NCBI GenBank assembly: GCA_902589795.1
Contig: CACIUJ010000007.1
Span: 1-36,405, forward strand
Source: an uncultured Pelagibacteraceae bacterium
GTDB lineage: Bacteria > Pseudomonadota > Alphaproteobacteria > Pelagibacterales > Pelagibacteraceae
Length of the DNA: 36,405 nt
Direction of reading: 5' to 3'
The number at the start of each line of letters is the position of its first letter. Positions within the stretch are counted from its first letter, which is position 1. Position numbers and translations under genes: made by a program. A model generated the notes under the pieces. That model was not told the DNA's origin. It did no database searches and saw nothing but the letters and a program-made list of their open reading frames with translations. Positions 1 to 9,530 of the stretch are shown here, piece by piece.

Positions 1-2505
1 TTATTAAGATTTGAAGATTCTAAATCAGTTAAAAAAGAACAAATTTTGTCTATTAAATCTTGCTTAAGTAAAAAAAATTTTAAAACTGAAATTGCTTTTA
101 GACCAGCCAGAGTTTTAATGCAAGATTATACAGGTATACCAGCAGTAGCTGATTTAGCAGCAATGCGTGACGCTGTGAAATCAAAAAAAAAAGATCCTAA
201 AAAAATAAATCCGTTATCAACAGTTGACTTAGTCATTGATCATTCTGTAATGGTGGATGCATATGCTTCTAAAGATTCTTTTAAAAAAAATGTTGAAAAA
301 GAATTTTCAAGAAATGGAGAACGTTACTCTTTTTTAAAATGGGGACAGCAAGCGTTTAACAACTTCCGAGTTGTCCCACCAGGCACTGGAATCTGTCATC
401 AAGTTAATTTGGAATATTTATCAAAGGTTGTTTGGTCATCTGATAATTTTGCTTATCCAGATACACTTGTAGGAACTGATAGTCACACAACTATGGTTAA
501 TGGCCTTTCCGTTCTTGGTTGGGGAGTAGGTGGAATAGAAGCGGAAGCAGCGATGTTGGGACAACCAATATCAATGTTAATCCCTGATGTTGTCGGTTTT
601 AAAATTAATAATAAGCTTTCAGAAGGAACTACAGCTACCGATTTAGTTTTAACCATAGTTCAAATATTAAGACAGGAAGGAGTAGTTGGAAAATTTGTTG
701 AGTTTTATGGTGATGGACTAAAAAATCTTTCATTGGCAGATCGAGCGACTATTGCAAACATGGCGCCCGAATATGGGGCAACTTGTGGTTTTTTTCCCAT
801 AGATGAAGAAACTCTAAAATATTTAAAATTTTCTGGCAGAGATTCACATACAATTTCACTTGTAGAAAAATATTCTAAAGAACAAGGACTTTGGGCTGAC
901 GAAAATATTTCTTTTTCTAAAATTTTAGATTTGGATTTATCTAAAGTTGTTCCAAGTATTTCAGGTCCTAAACGCCCTCAAGACAAAGTTTTATTATCAG
1001 AATCTTCCAAATCATTTATGAAATCTTTTAAAAAAAGTATGAATAGGGAAAACATGAAAGAAGAAATAGTTTCAGGTGAAAAATTCAAATTAAAAGATGG
1101 AAATATTGTTATAGCTGCGATTACATCATGTACTAACACTTCAAATCCAAGCGTACTTATAGGAGCAGGCCTACTTGCAAAAAAGGCTGTAGAAAAGGGG
1201 TTAAAAGTAAAACCCTGGGTAAAAACTTCTTTGGCACCAGGCTCTCAAGTTGTTACAGACTATCTTGAAAAAGCTGGTTTAAATAAATATTTGGATCAAC
1301 TTGGTTTTCATTTAGTCGGCTATGGCTGCACAACTTGTATAGGTAATTCGGGACCCTTAAAAGAAAATATTTCCCAAGCAATACAAAAAGGAAATTTATA
1401 TGCAGTTTCAGTTTTATCTGGAAATAGAAATTTTGAGGGAAGAATTAATCCTGATGTAAAAGCAAACTATCTTGCTTCACCACCTTTAGTTGTTGCTTAC
1501 GCGTTAGCAGGCTCAATGAATTTTGATTTACATAAAGAACCTTTGGGTAAAGATAAGGAAGGGAAAAATATCTTTTTAAAAGATATATGGCCATCAAACA
1601 AAGAGATTGAAGAGTTAATTTTAACCTCAATAAATGCAGAAATGTTTTCTAAGCGTTACTCAAGAGTTTCAGAAGGTTCAGATGATTGGAAAAAAATTAA
1701 AACTACTGAAAGCAGCATTTATAATTGGAACGAAAGCTCTACTTATGTAAAAAAACCACCTTTTTTTGAAAAAATGTCAGATAACCCAGAAGGTTTTAAA
1801 AAAATTACTGATGCAAGACCATTAGTAATATTAGGTGATATGATAACTACGGACCATATATCTCCAGCTGGTTCTATAAAAAAAGATAGTCCCACGGGTG
1901 ATTATTTTATGAAACATCAGGTTCAACAGAAAGATTTTAATTCTTACGGAGCAAGAAGGGGTAATCATGAAGTTATGGTACGCGGAGCATTTGGAAATAT
2001 AAGAATAAGAAATGAAATGGCACCTGGAACTGAAGGGGGTTTTACTAAACTATATCCCGAAGGAAAGGTTATGAGCATTTACGAGGCAGCTATGGAATAT
2101 AAAAAAAGAGGAAACGATCTCGTTGTAATTGCAGGTAAAGAATATGGAGCAGGATCCTCTAGAGATTGGGCAGCAAAAGGTACAAAATTACTAGGAGTAA
2201 AAGCTGTCATTGCAGAAAGTTTTGAAAGAATACATAGATCAAATTTGATTGGAATGGGAATACTTCCTCTTCAATTCAAGGATGGATTTAATAAAAGTAA
2301 ACTAAAACTTAAGGGATCTGAGCTTATTACTATTATTAACATAGACAAAGGGATAACCCCGGGTCAAGAAGTTGAATGCGAAATTAAATACGCAGATGGA
2401 GTAGCTAAAAAGATTAATTTACTTTCCAGAATTGATACGGCAAATGAAGTTGAATATTATAAAAATGACGGAATATTAAAATACGTTTTAAGAAGCATGT
2501 TATAA
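1..2505 (+). CDS. acnA: Aconitate hydratase A, 5'-truncated by the window edge
   Basis: Aconitase A/IRP1-type enzyme that interconverts citrate and isocitrate in the TCA cycle, in the cytosol. The ORF track starts at a TTG at 46, but the frame is open back to base 1 and reads LLRFED there, which matches the conserved LLENLLR region near the N-terminus of AcnA. The true start therefore lies upstream and roughly 50-60 residues are missing. Visible motifs include [24 protein letters not shown], the cluster cysteine in [10 protein letters not shown] (about residue 377 of the open frame) and the other two in [12 protein letters not shown] (about 443 and 446), plus the C-terminal swivel domain with [13 protein letters not shown]. 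The stop overlaps the next start by one base (TAATG), so it is probably translationally coupled to the PrpD-like gene. That pairing suggests it may also act on methylaconitate, but the sequence is canonical AcnA and not AcnD. Confidence 0.96.
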   Translation, partial: LLRFEDSKSVKKEQILSIKSCLSKKNFKTEIAFRPARVLMQDYTGIPAVADLAAMRDAVKSKKKDPKKINPLSTVDLVIDHSVMVDAYASKDSFKKNVEKEFSRNGERYSFLKWGQQAFNNFRVVPPGTGICHQVNLEYLSKVVWSSDNFAYPDTLVGTDSHTTMVNGLSVLGWGVGGIEAEAAMLGQPISMLIPDVVGFKINNKLSEGTTATDLVLTIVQILRQEGVVGKFVEFYGDGLKNLSLADRATIANMAPEYGATCGFFPIDEETLKYLKFSGRDSHTISLVEKYSKEQGLWADENISFSKILDLDLSKVVPSISGPKRPQDKVLLSESSKSFMKSFKKSMNRENMKEEIVSGEKFKLKDGNIVIAAITSCTNTSNPSVLIGAGLLAKKAVEKGLKVKPWVKTSLAPGSQVVTDYLEKAGLNKYLDQLGFHLVGYGCTTCIGNSGPLKENISQAIQKGNLYAVSVLSGNRNFEGRINPDVKANYLASPPLVVAYALAGSMNFDLHKEPLGKDKEGKNIFLKDIWPSNKEIEELILTSINAEMFSKRYSRVSEGSDDWKKIKTTESSIYNWNESSTYVKKPPFFEKMSDNPEGFKKITDARPLVILGDMITTDHISPAGSIKKDSPTGDYFMKHQVQQKDFNSYGARRGNHEVMVRGAFGNIRIRNEMAPGTEGGFTKLYPEGKVMSIYEAAMEYKKRGNDLVVIAGKEYGAGSSRDWAAKGTKLLGVKAVIAESFERIHRSNLIGMGILPLQFKDGFNKSKLKLKGSELITIINIDKGITPGQEVECEIKYADGVAKKINLLSRIDTANEVEYYKNDGILKYVLRSML

Positions 2506-4007
2506 TGAGAAATATTAAAGTAAAAGTTTACAAATCATCAGCTAAATTAAAAAAAGAAGATCAACTTGCTTGGAAAATTGCTGAAATTACTTCAGATAAA
2601 GCTCCTTTAAATGAAAATGCAATTGATATGGTTATTAACAGGATTATTGATAATGCTTCAGTAGCAATAGCATCATTTCAAAGACGACCTGTTATTTCTG
2701 CAAGGGAAATGGCTTTAGCCCACCCAAGGGAAAATGGAGCAACAGTTTTTGGAATAAACTCAAATCAAAAATTTCATTGTGAATGGGCAGCCTGGGCAAA
2801 TGGAACAGCGGTAAGAGAATTAGATTTTCACGATACTTTTTTAGCTGCAGACTATAGTCATCCAGGAGACAACATTCCTCCAATTTTAGCAGTTGCTCAA
2901 CAAAAAAATTCAAATGGCATGGATTTAATCAGAGGAATTATTACAGGATATGAAGTTCAAGTTAATCTCGTTAAGGGAATTTGTTTGCATGAACATAAAA
3001 TTGATCACATAGCTCATTTAGGACCAAGTGTGGCAGCAGGAATTGGATCTTTGTTAAATCTTGATACAGAAACTATTTATCAATCTATTCAACAAGCTTT
3101 GCATACAACAGTTTCAACAAGGCAATCTAGAAAAGGAGAAATTTCAAGTTGGAAAGCATTTGCACCAGCTCATGCTGGAAAATTAGCTATCGAAGCAGTT
3201 GATAGAGCAATGAGAGGAGAAGAAGCACCGAGTCCAATTTATGAAGGTGAAGATAGTGTAATAGCTTATGTTCTTTCGGGACCCAAGGCAAAATACACTG
3301 TTCCTTTGCCAAAAGTTAATGAAGAAAAAAAAGCTATTTTAGAAACTTATACCAAAGAACATTCAGCTGAATACCAGTCGCAAGCATTGATTGACTTAGC
3401 AAGAAGTTTAAATAAAAAAATAAAAAATATTTCTGATATTAAAAAAATTGAAATTTATACAAGTCATCACACTCACAATGTAATTGGAACTGGAGCAAAC
3501 GATCCACAAAAAATGGATCCAAAAGCAAGCAGAGAAACACTTGATCATTCCATCATGTATATTTTCGCAGTGGCCCTAGAAGATGGAAAATGGCATCATG
3601 TAGATTCCTATACTCCGGAAAGAGCTAACACCAAAAGTACCGTTGAGTTGTGGAAAAAGATCAAAACATTTGAGGATAAAAAATGGACAAAAAAATACCA
3701 TGATACCAATCCAAACAAGAAAAGCTTTGGAGGAAGAGTGATAATTAAAATGAAAGATGGCTCAAAAATTGCTGATGAAATTAGTGTTGCGGATGCTCAT
3801 CCTAACGGGAAAAAACCATTTAAAAGAAAAGACTATATTAATAAATTTGAAACATTAACAAAATTCATTATTGATGAAGAGGAAAGCAAAAGATTTCTAA
3901 ATGATGTACAAAATTTAAGAAACATGACTAAATCAGAGCTTCATAAATTAAACATTAAGGTTAAATCAGACCAAAAAAATTCTATTTCTAAAAAAGCTAT
4001 ATTTTAA
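2505..4007 (+). CDS. prpD: MmgE/PrpD family 2-methylcitrate dehydratase
   Basis: MmgE/PrpD-fold protein of 500 aa, close to the usual PrpD length. PrpD dehydrates 2-methylcitrate to 2-methyl-cis-aconitate in the methylcitrate cycle for propionyl-CoA disposal. Characteristic stretches are [21 protein letters not shown] near residues 100-120, [19 protein letters not shown] near 160-180 and [21 protein letters not shown] near 205-225, all resembling the CLHEHKID-type PrpD group. The start is the ATG overlapping the acnA stop. Sharing an operon with aconitase, which can hydrate the methylaconitate product, supports the methylcitrate assignment. prpC, prpB and prpE are not in the window and may lie upstream. 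Other MmgE/PrpD members have different substrates (for example cis-aconitate decarboxylase), so the family is certain and the exact substrate is likely but not proven. Confidence 0.88.
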   Translation: MRNIKVKVYKSSAKLKKEDQLAWKIAEITSDKAPLNENAIDMVINRIIDNASVAIASFQRRPVISAREMALAHPRENGATVFGINSNQKFHCEWAAWANGTAVRELDFHDTFLAADYSHPGDNIPPILAVAQQKNSNGMDLIRGIITGYEVQVNLVKGICLHEHKIDHIAHLGPSVAAGIGSLLNLDTETIYQSIQQALHTTVSTRQSRKGEISSWKAFAPAHAGKLAIEAVDRAMRGEEAPSPIYEGEDSVIAYVLSGPKAKYTVPLPKVNEEKKAILETYTKEHSAEYQSQALIDLARSLNKKIKNISDIKKIEIYTSHHTHNVIGTGANDPQKMDPKASRETLDHSIMYIFAVALEDGKWHHVDSYTPERANTKSTVELWKKIKTFEDKKWTKKYHDTNPNKKSFGGRVIIKMKDGSKIADEISVADAHPNGKKPFKRKDYINKFETLTKFIIDEEESKRFLNDVQNLRNMTKSELHKLNIKVKSDQKNSISKKAIF

Positions 4008-4010
4008 TAA

Positions 4011-5075
4011 ATGAAAATTTATTATTTAATAATAATTTTTATTTTTAATTTTAGCATCGCAAATGCTCAAGATTTTAAACTGGTAAAAATTATAGATGGT
4101 TTAAAGTCACCATGGAGTTTGTCATTTATTAATCAAAATGAGGCTTTAATAACAGAAAAGTCAGGAAATATAATTTATATCGATATTCAAAAAAAAGAAC
4201 TACAAAATATAAAGCATAACTTAAAAATTCTAGAATATGGTCAAGGAGGGTTACTTGATATTTTATTTAAAAATAAAGATGTTTATGTTTCTTATTCTGA
4301 GGATAGAGGTAACTGGCATACAAGCACATCAGTAGCAAAAGGTGAATTAAACAAAAATAATATTAAATTCAAAAATATCTTTAGAGCTAAACCACCAATA
4401 GAATCTCAGTATCATTTTGGCTCAAGGTTGGTAATTAAAGATAAGTATCTTTTTATAACAGCTGGTGAAAGAGGTAAAGGTATGATTGCACAAGATCCAT
4501 CTAAACATCCAGGCAGTATAATAAGAATAAATCTTGACGGATCTATTCCCAAGGATAATCCAAAATTTAAAAATAAGAAAAATTGGCTACCTGAAATTTT
4601 TCAAATAGGTATAAGAAATCCACAGGGAATGGCTCTGTCACCCTTTGATAATAAAATTTATTTAAGCAATCATGGCGCTAAGGGTGGCGATTGGTTTGGT
4701 GCAGTTAAGTACGGGGAAAATTACGGATGGAAAATTTTAGGATGGGGTGGAAAGAATTATTCAGGTACAAAAATAGGTCCTAAATGGAAACCAGGTTTTA
4801 CAAAAGCAATTAAATATTGGGTACCATCAATAGCTGTTAGTGCAATTACAATTTATAAAGGTGAAGAATTTAAAGAATGGAATGGAGATGCTTTAATTAC
4901 GTCACTTAAAGATGAATCTTTAAGAAAAATTAAATTTAAAGGTAATGAATTTATTAATGAAGATATTATTTTTAAAGGGAATATTGGACGAATTAGAGAT
5001 ATTAAGATCCAGCCAGATACGGGTAAATTATTTTTTTTAAGTGACGATGGTAGTCTTTGGCAAATGAAAAAATAA
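4011..5075 (+). CDS. Secreted PQQ-dependent aldose sugar dehydrogenase (YliI/soluble GDH family)
   Basis: Six-bladed beta-propeller of the soluble glucose dehydrogenase/YliI family, 354 aa. Members oxidise aldoses in the periplasm using PQQ. An N-terminal signal peptide is clear: a hydrophobic stretch of about 15 residues ending in ANA before QDF (cleavage near residue 20). Family motifs are SPWSLSF with EKSGNI near 35-55, QYHFGSRLV holding the conserved catalytic histidine near 135, AGERG, IFQIGIRNPQGMALSP near 200 and HGAKGGDWFGAVKYGENYGW near 220-240. It follows prpD by 3 bp and is probably cotranscribed, although no metabolic link to propionate is obvious. No pqq biosynthesis genes lie in the window, so the holoenzyme depends on genes elsewhere or on PQQ uptake. 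Family call is firm; substrate unknown. Confidence 0.87.
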   Translation: MKIYYLIIIFIFNFSIANAQDFKLVKIIDGLKSPWSLSFINQNEALITEKSGNIIYIDIQKKELQNIKHNLKILEYGQGGLLDILFKNKDVYVSYSEDRGNWHTSTSVAKGELNKNNIKFKNIFRAKPPIESQYHFGSRLVIKDKYLFITAGERGKGMIAQDPSKHPGSIIRINLDGSIPKDNPKFKNKKNWLPEIFQIGIRNPQGMALSPFDNKIYLSNHGAKGGDWFGAVKYGENYGWKILGWGGKNYSGTKIGPKWKPGFTKAIKYWVPSIAVSAITIYKGEEFKEWNGDALITSLKDESLRKIKFKGNEFINEDIIFKGNIGRIRDIKIQPDTGKLFFLSDDGSLWQMKK

Positions 5076-5088
5076 TTAGTTTTTAATT

Positions 5089-5700
5089 TTAAAACCAAGA
5101 AGCAAATGGTGCGTTGATTGTAAGCACTCCGTAATCCAATAATCCTCCAATAATTAATTGTACAGCTACTAATAAAATTACTGCTAGGCCAACATATCCA
5201 ACCCATTTGTGATCTTGAATAAATTTTGCAAAATATGTAGCTAATGCTCCTACCAAAATTACGGACAAAACTAAACCAAATAGTAACAGCAAGTAATGTT
5301 CTTTTGCTGCTCCAGCTACTCCTAAAACATTATCAAAACTTAGAGTAATATCTGCAATTAAAACTTTATAAACTCCACTCATGAAAGAAGGTTCTTTTGA
5401 TTGCTTGGTTGGTGATTTTATTTTTTTTACAGTAAATAAATCTATTCTAAGTTCATTAACAATCCATAAAAGAAGCGCACCTCCAATTAACTTGATAAAA
5501 GCAAATTGAAGTAAAAAAGTTGCAGAAAAAGCAAATATAACTCTGAATATAAAAGCGGCAAAAACTCCCCACATAATGATTTGCTTTCTGTTTTTAGGAG
5601 CAAAATTTGCCGCGACCATACCAATGATGATGGCGTTATCGGCAGCCATTACTATGTCTATAAATACAATTTGAATAAATATTAGTGTTTCTTCTATCAC
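5089..5700 (-). CDS. TerC family membrane protein, probable metal (Mn2+) exporter
   Basis: Integral membrane protein of 203 aa with about six hydrophobic segments, a short TerC/YjbE-type member. The two hallmark acidic motifs inside membrane segments are present: DIVMAADNAIIIG near residue 15-27 and ADITLSFDNVLGVAG near 115-130. In Bacillus, TerC-family proteins export manganese and help metalate secreted enzymes; in other bacteria the family is tied to tellurite resistance or alkaline stress. It is the last gene of a minus-strand set pxpA / 153-aa unknown / terC, with a 26-bp gap before it and only 13 bp to the convergent sugar dehydrogenase. The gap is far too short to hold a yybP-ykoY manganese riboswitch. 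Family assignment is strong; manganese specificity is inferred from characterised relatives. Confidence 0.85.
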   Translation of the reverse strand: MIEETLIFIQIVFIDIVMAADNAIIIGMVAANFAPKNRKQIIMWGVFAAFIFRVIFAFSATFLLQFAFIKLIGGALLLWIVNELRIDLFTVKKIKSPTKQSKEPSFMSGVYKVLIADITLSFDNVLGVAGAAKEHYLLLLFGLVLSVILVGALATYFAKFIQDHKWVGYVGLAVILLVAVQLIIGGLLDYGVLTINAPFASWF

Positions 5701-5726
5701 TTTAAATTTTTTTCTGAGTATAGCAC

Positions 5727-6188
5727 TTAAATAAAAGGATTATAAGCCCATTGTAAAATTGCTTGTCTTTGTCTTCTTCTGCAATAAATATCCCCTGGTT
5801 CACAATTTTTCTTGATCGCTGTCACATGTCTTTTGAATGCTTTCCATCTTTTAATTTGAATTTCATCTATATGAGGAATTCTTCTTCCATTTTTAAATCT
5901 GCAATACCATTGAAACCAACCCAATGGATCTTCTTTAAAGATCCATCCTTTATTAAGCCATTCTTTTCTGGTTAAACCTGCCTTAACTTTGAATCTATTA
6001 TTTTTAACATCAAAATTTTTACTTAATTTTGCTTTTTTAAACCAAGATTTTGGATATTCTTTTATTTTTTTTCCAAAATAGGAACCTCCAAATACACCAA
6101 GTTCTAGCATTTTTTTTGGTGATAGTTGAGGCTTAAACAACTTGTAAAAGTCGTGTGATTTTAATTTTTTTTTTATTATTGTTTTCAA
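5727..6188 (-). CDS. Conserved hypothetical protein, 153 aa, W/R-rich
   Basis: I do not recognise a named function. The protein is basic (many K and R), with no signal peptide and no membrane segment. The most conserved-looking block is DPLGWFQWYCRFKNGRRIPH near residues 88-107 followed by QIKRWKAFKRHV, and the C-terminal part contains CRRRQRQAILQWAYNP. I recall similar LGWFQWYCR-type sequences in uncharacterised proteins from bacteria and some eukaryotes, but cannot attach a domain name. The start is a TTG one base after the pxpA stop (TAA-C-TTG); no in-frame ATG offers a better start because the next Met is about residue 27. The near-zero spacing suggests translational coupling to pxpA. Cysteines near the C-terminus (NCEPGDIYC) could bind metal or form a disulfide, which is speculation. 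Confidence 0.75.
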   Translation of the reverse strand: MKTIIKKKLKSHDFYKLFKPQLSPKKMLELGVFGGSYFGKKIKEYPKSWFKKAKLSKNFDVKNNRFKVKAGLTRKEWLNKGWIFKEDPLGWFQWYCRFKNGRRIPHIDEIQIKRWKAFKRHVTAIKKNCEPGDIYCRRRQRQAILQWAYNPFI

Positions 6189-6189
6189 G

Positions 6190-6963
6190 TTAAATAAATT
6201 TTTTTAATTTATTTAGTGGTTTTAATGAAATTCCAGATTTAATCAATCCTTCTTTAATTTTTTTTGCTGTACTAACAGCGCTTTTTCCATCTCCGTGCAC
6301 ACAAATAGAATCTATTTCGCAAGGGATCTGCTTTCCCGAGTAACAATTTAGTGATTGGTTTTCTACCATTTTTATAACATGTTTTTTCGAAATTTCAGGG
6401 TCTGTTATCATTGCATTATTTTTTTTTCTGGAAACTAAATTACCATCATCTTCGTAATTTCTATCAGCGAATATTTCTGCAGCAACTTTTAGATCAAGTT
6501 TTTTTCCAGCCTTTTCCATTTGTGATCCAGTTGGAACTAAAAATATTAAATCTTTATTTGTTTCAATAATTGATTCAGAAATTATTTTTGCTAAATCATA
6601 GTTTTCACAAGCCATATTATTTAAAGCTCCGTGGGGTTTAACGTGTGTAACTTTTGTTCCCTTTTTATTAGCAATGTCTGTTAAAATGTTAATTTGATCT
6701 ATAATCAATTTTCTTATTTCTTTAGGCGGTAAATCAAGTCTCTTTCTTCCAAAATTTTCTGGATCATTAAAAGAAGGATGGGCTCCTATACTTACGTTAT
6801 TTTTTTTGGAAATTTCTATTGTTTTTGCCATAGTCACCTTATCACCAGCGTGATATCCGCAGGCAATATTCGCAGAATTAACAATACTTAGTAACAATGG
6901 ATCATTTTCTGTTGAATGTAATTTTGAACTTTCGCCTAAATCGCAATTAATATTAATTTCCAT
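6190..6963 (-). CDS. pxpA: 5-oxoprolinase subunit PxpA (LamB/YcsF family)
   Basis: LamB/YcsF family protein of 257 aa, the usual length. PxpA works with PxpB and PxpC as the prokaryotic ATP-dependent 5-oxoprolinase, converting pyroglutamate to glutamate in the cytosol. Signature motifs are ININCDLGES at the N-terminus, ANIACGYHAGD near 32-42, GAHPSFNDPENFGRKR near 57-72, HVKPHGALNNMAC near 105-117 and ICVHGDGKSA near 222-231. It is transcribed divergently from pxpB with only 52 bp between starts, so one short region must drive both halves of the enzyme. Downstream it is coupled to the 153-aa unknown gene and terC. The ATG start is consistent with the family N-terminus. Confidence 0.95.
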   Translation of the reverse strand: MEININCDLGESSKLHSTENDPLLLSIVNSANIACGYHAGDKVTMAKTIEISKKNNVSIGAHPSFNDPENFGRKRLDLPPKEIRKLIIDQINILTDIANKKGTKVTHVKPHGALNNMACENYDLAKIISESIIETNKDLIFLVPTGSQMEKAGKKLDLKVAAEIFADRNYEDDGNLVSRKKNNAMITDPEISKKHVIKMVENQSLNCYSGKQIPCEIDSICVHGDGKSAVSTAKKIKEGLIKSGISLKPLNKLKKFI

Positions 6964-7015
6964 TTTTTAAATCCATAGTTTATTTAATTAAGAATAGGAA
7001 CTATTATATCAATTT

Positions 7016-7702
7016 ATGTTCAAGAAACTAAACAATATTGGTGATTGTGGAATCGCATGCGATTTTGGAGATGAAGTTAATAGAAGCATAAATACTAGTG
7101 TTATCAAATTATTTCACCATATAAAAAAGGAAGTTTCAAAAGGAAATTTGGAAGGAGTATTAAATTACACTCCTTCATATAACAAGTTAATTATAAATTT
7201 TGATCTTGAAAAAATAAATTCATCGAAAATAAAAGATTTTTTAAATTCCGTAGATTTTTCAAAACTAAACATTTCTCAAAGCAGCAAAACATGGACAATT
7301 CCTATTTGTTATGATTTTGAAATGGACCTACTAAATATGAGCAAGACTTTAAAAATGAATAGAGATGAAATTATAGATGTTCATTTAAATACAAATTTTT
7401 TTATTTATATGGTTGGTTTTATTCCCGGTCACCCATTTATGGGTGACCTAGATTCAAAGCTTTTTTTAAATCGATTAAAAACACCCAGAGTTAAAATACC
7501 AGCAGGATCAGTTGGTATTGTAGAAAAATTTTGCAATATTTATTCTTACGAGAGTCCTGGCGGCTGGAATATTATAGGAAGAACTCCTACTAAACTTTTT
7601 AATAAAAAAGACGAAGCCAATCCCTGCCTTTTATCTCCAGGAGATTCTGTAAAATTTAAATCTATTTCAAAAAAGGAGTTCGAAAAATTAAGCAATGAGT
7701 AA
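7016..7702 (+). CDS. pxpB: 5-oxoprolinase subunit PxpB (KipI family)
   Basis: KipI/PxpB family protein, 228 aa. It forms the carboxyltransferase-like part of 5-oxoprolinase with PxpC. Conserved features include the N-terminal GDCGIACDFGDEVN, NYTPSYNKLIINFD near 55-68, the signature GFIPGHPFMGDLD near 138-150 and PRVKIPAGSVGIVEKFCNIY, then ESPGGWNIIGRTPTKLF. Most homologues read GFAPGFPYLGGL where this has GFIPGHPFMGDL, a modest departure that keeps the glycines. Its 3' end overlaps pxpC by 8 bp, so expression is coupled. A TATTAT hexamer about 8 bp before the ATG is a possible -10 box, implying a very short leader. Confidence 0.93.
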   Translation: MFKKLNNIGDCGIACDFGDEVNRSINTSVIKLFHHIKKEVSKGNLEGVLNYTPSYNKLIINFDLEKINSSKIKDFLNSVDFSKLNISQSSKTWTIPICYDFEMDLLNMSKTLKMNRDEIIDVHLNTNFFIYMVGFIPGHPFMGDLDSKLFLNRLKTPRVKIPAGSVGIVEKFCNIYSYESPGGWNIIGRTPTKLFNKKDEANPCLLSPGDSVKFKSISKKEFEKLSNE

Positions 7703-8654
7703 TATTTTTTTTGAAGTTTTGAGACCCGGTATTAATACAACGTTTCAAGACAAAGGACGCTTTCACATGCAACACTTTGGGGTAACCCCAGGAGGATGTA
7801 TGGATCTAGAATCATTTTCAATTGCAAATGCGTTGGTCGGAAATTCTCCTAGCGAAGGTGTTATAGAATTTGCTTATCAAGGACCTCTGCTAAAATTAAT
7901 TAAAGGTAAAACAAAAATTTCAATTACTGGTAATGTTCTTTTTCAAATAAAAAAATTAAATCAAAAAGGGATAAATGGTGAGTGTTACAGAACTTATGAT
8001 TTAGACGAAGGAGATAAAGTTGATATTTTAGCAACAAAACAATCTGCTTATGGTTATATGGGCTTAGAAGGAGGGTTTGATTTAAAATATTTTTGTAAAA
8101 GCGTCTCTACTTTAGATAGAGCTGGTATCGGACCTAATGAAGGAAAAAAAATAAAGATAAACGATAAAATAAACATAAAAAGAAACAGAAACGAAAAAAA
8201 AAATTTTATAACGATTCTTTCAAATAATGAAAGAGATACAATTAGAGTTTTAAAAGGTCCACAATTTGATTACTTTGACAAAGAAAGTCAAAAAGATTTT
8301 TTTTCAAAAAATTATAAAATTTCCAATTTAACTGATCGAATGGGGATGAGATTGGAAGGAAGTTTTATGAAAAATATTGTTAGTAGTAACATTCGATCCG
8401 AAGGTATAACAAAAGGGGCAATCCAAGTTCCTGCTGATGGGCAGCCGATTATATTATTAACTGATTATCCTACTATTGGAGGTTATCCTAAAATAGCAAA
8501 TGTAATATCAGCAGATTATAACTTATTGATACAAAAAACTCCTGGAGAAAAAATATTTTTTAAATTAATTGAGTTGCACGAAGCAGAGCAATTGTATAAA
8601 GAACACCTCAAAAGCATTTCTGAAACTATAAAAAATATTAAAGAGATAAATTGA
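7695..8654 (+). CDS. pxpC: 5-oxoprolinase subunit PxpC (KipA, biotin-dependent carboxyltransferase-like)
   Basis: KipA/PxpC family protein, 319 aa, the usual length. Together with PxpA and PxpB it hydrolyses 5-oxoproline to glutamate with ATP. Diagnostic N-terminal stretch: LRPGINTTFQDKGRFHMQHF followed by GVTPGGCMDLESF and VGNSPSEGVIEFAYQGP. Later motifs: LATKQSAYGYMGLEGGFD, RAGIGPNEGK, and SNIRSEGITKGAIQVPADGQ with LLTDYPTIGGYPK, all typical of the cyclophilin-like carboxyltransferase fold. The start ATG lies inside pxpB (8-bp overlap), and its stop TGA overlaps the TTG start of the downstream transporter. The three-gene unit pxpB-pxpC-transporter is therefore tightly coupled. Confidence 0.94.
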   Translation: MSNIFFEVLRPGINTTFQDKGRFHMQHFGVTPGGCMDLESFSIANALVGNSPSEGVIEFAYQGPLLKLIKGKTKISITGNVLFQIKKLNQKGINGECYRTYDLDEGDKVDILATKQSAYGYMGLEGGFDLKYFCKSVSTLDRAGIGPNEGKKIKINDKINIKRNRNEKKNFITILSNNERDTIRVLKGPQFDYFDKESQKDFFSKNYKISNLTDRMGMRLEGSFMKNIVSSNIRSEGITKGAIQVPADGQPIILLTDYPTIGGYPKIANVISADYNLLIQKTPGEKIFFKLIELHEAEQLYKEHLKSISETIKNIKEIN

Positions 8655-9520
8655 CAGCATTAAATAAAATTCCTGGTCCAGTTTTAGTTCTACTTGGCGC
8701 TCTGTGTTTAAGCTTTGGAGGTATAATTGTAAAATCTTTTGAAGGAGCAAATTTATGGCAAATCCTTTTTTGGAGACAATTTTTTTTCTCAATTATAGTA
8801 GCTCTATATTTATTAATTACTTTTAAAGAAAAATTCTTTAAATCATTCCATGCATCTGGACTACCTGGACTCATAGCTGGAATATTTTTGGGAATTGGTT
8901 TTTCTGCTTATGTATTTGCCATGTATCATACTACTGTAGCTAATACTCTTTTTATAATTTCTACAGAAACAATTTTTTTAGCATTATTTGGCTATCTTTT
9001 TCTAAAAGAAAAAATTAATTTCATAACTTTAATTTCAATTATTATGGGCATGTCAGGCGTGCTTCTTATAATTGGAAGTTCTTTATCTATTCAATCTAGC
9101 AGTCAATTTCTTGGCAATATTGTTGCATTCATAATGCCCATTTCATTTGCGGTACTAATTATAATAGTAAGGAAATATCCAAAAGTAGATATGGTTCCAT
9201 CCCAATTTACAGCAGGAATTTTTGCTGCCCTAATTGGATATATAGTTGCTGGCAAACTGTCTATTTCATCCCATGATTTATTTTTAGGATTTTTAGCTGG
9301 AACTTTCCAAATTGGTTTTGGATTCATAATGATTACTATTGGATCTCAAACTACACCCGCTGCTGTAGTTGGTATTTTAATGTTGACGGAAGCAGTTTTT
9401 GGACCACTTTGGGCTTGGCTTTTTATTAACGAAATACCACCAGTAAGTGTGATTATTGGAGGGAGTGTTATTATTTCAGCAATTTTATTTGAGTTTTTTT
9501 TAAGACCAAAAAAAAAATAA
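8651..9520 (+). CDS. EamA/DMT family transporter linked to 5-oxoprolinase
   Basis: Drug/metabolite transporter superfamily protein of 289 aa with two EamA repeats and about ten hydrophobic helices. Family features are SFGGIIVKSF in helix 1, FWRQFFFSIIVALYLL in helix 2, FGYLFLKEKIN at the end of the first repeat and LTEAVFGPLWAWLFINEIPP with IIGGSVIISAI in the second. The chosen start is TTG at 8651, overlapping the pxpC stop; it places the first helix at the usual distance from the N-terminus and no nearer ATG does. Translational coupling to pxpBC suggests the substrate may be 5-oxoproline, glutamate or a related amino acid, but this is inference, and DMT substrates cannot be read from sequence. 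The second DMT protein at 32047 looks like a paralogue. Confidence 0.88.
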   Translation: MTALNKIPGPVLVLLGALCLSFGGIIVKSFEGANLWQILFWRQFFFSIIVALYLLITFKEKFFKSFHASGLPGLIAGIFLGIGFSAYVFAMYHTTVANTLFIISTETIFLALFGYLFLKEKINFITLISIIMGMSGVLLIIGSSLSIQSSSQFLGNIVAFIMPISFAVLIIIVRKYPKVDMVPSQFTAGIFAALIGYIVAGKLSISSHDLFLGFLAGTFQIGFGFIMITIGSQTTPAAVVGILMLTEAVFGPLWAWLFINEIPPVSVIIGGSVIISAILFEFFLRPKKK

Positions 9521-9530
9521 CTTTATTCAT

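Noticed and set aside
128-141. Alternative that the acnA ORF truly starts at the TTG at position 46
   Set aside because: The frame stays open to base 1 and the extra residues (LLRFED) match a conserved AcnA segment, so the gene extends beyond the window.
4853-5206. 117-aa minus-strand ORF overlapping the sugar dehydrogenase and terC ends
   Set aside because: Shadow frame of two well-supported genes, with non-protein-like composition.
6975-7004. ATAGTT...AACTAT inverted repeat in the divergent pxpA/pxpB spacer as an operator
   Set aside because: Arms of six A/T-rich bases 18 bp apart are expected by chance in this composition; no supporting second copy.
8565-8874. Two minus-strand ORFs (75 and 78 aa) across the pxpC/DMT junction
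   Set aside because: Both lie entirely within or opposite strong coding frames and have no start signals or recognisable motifs.
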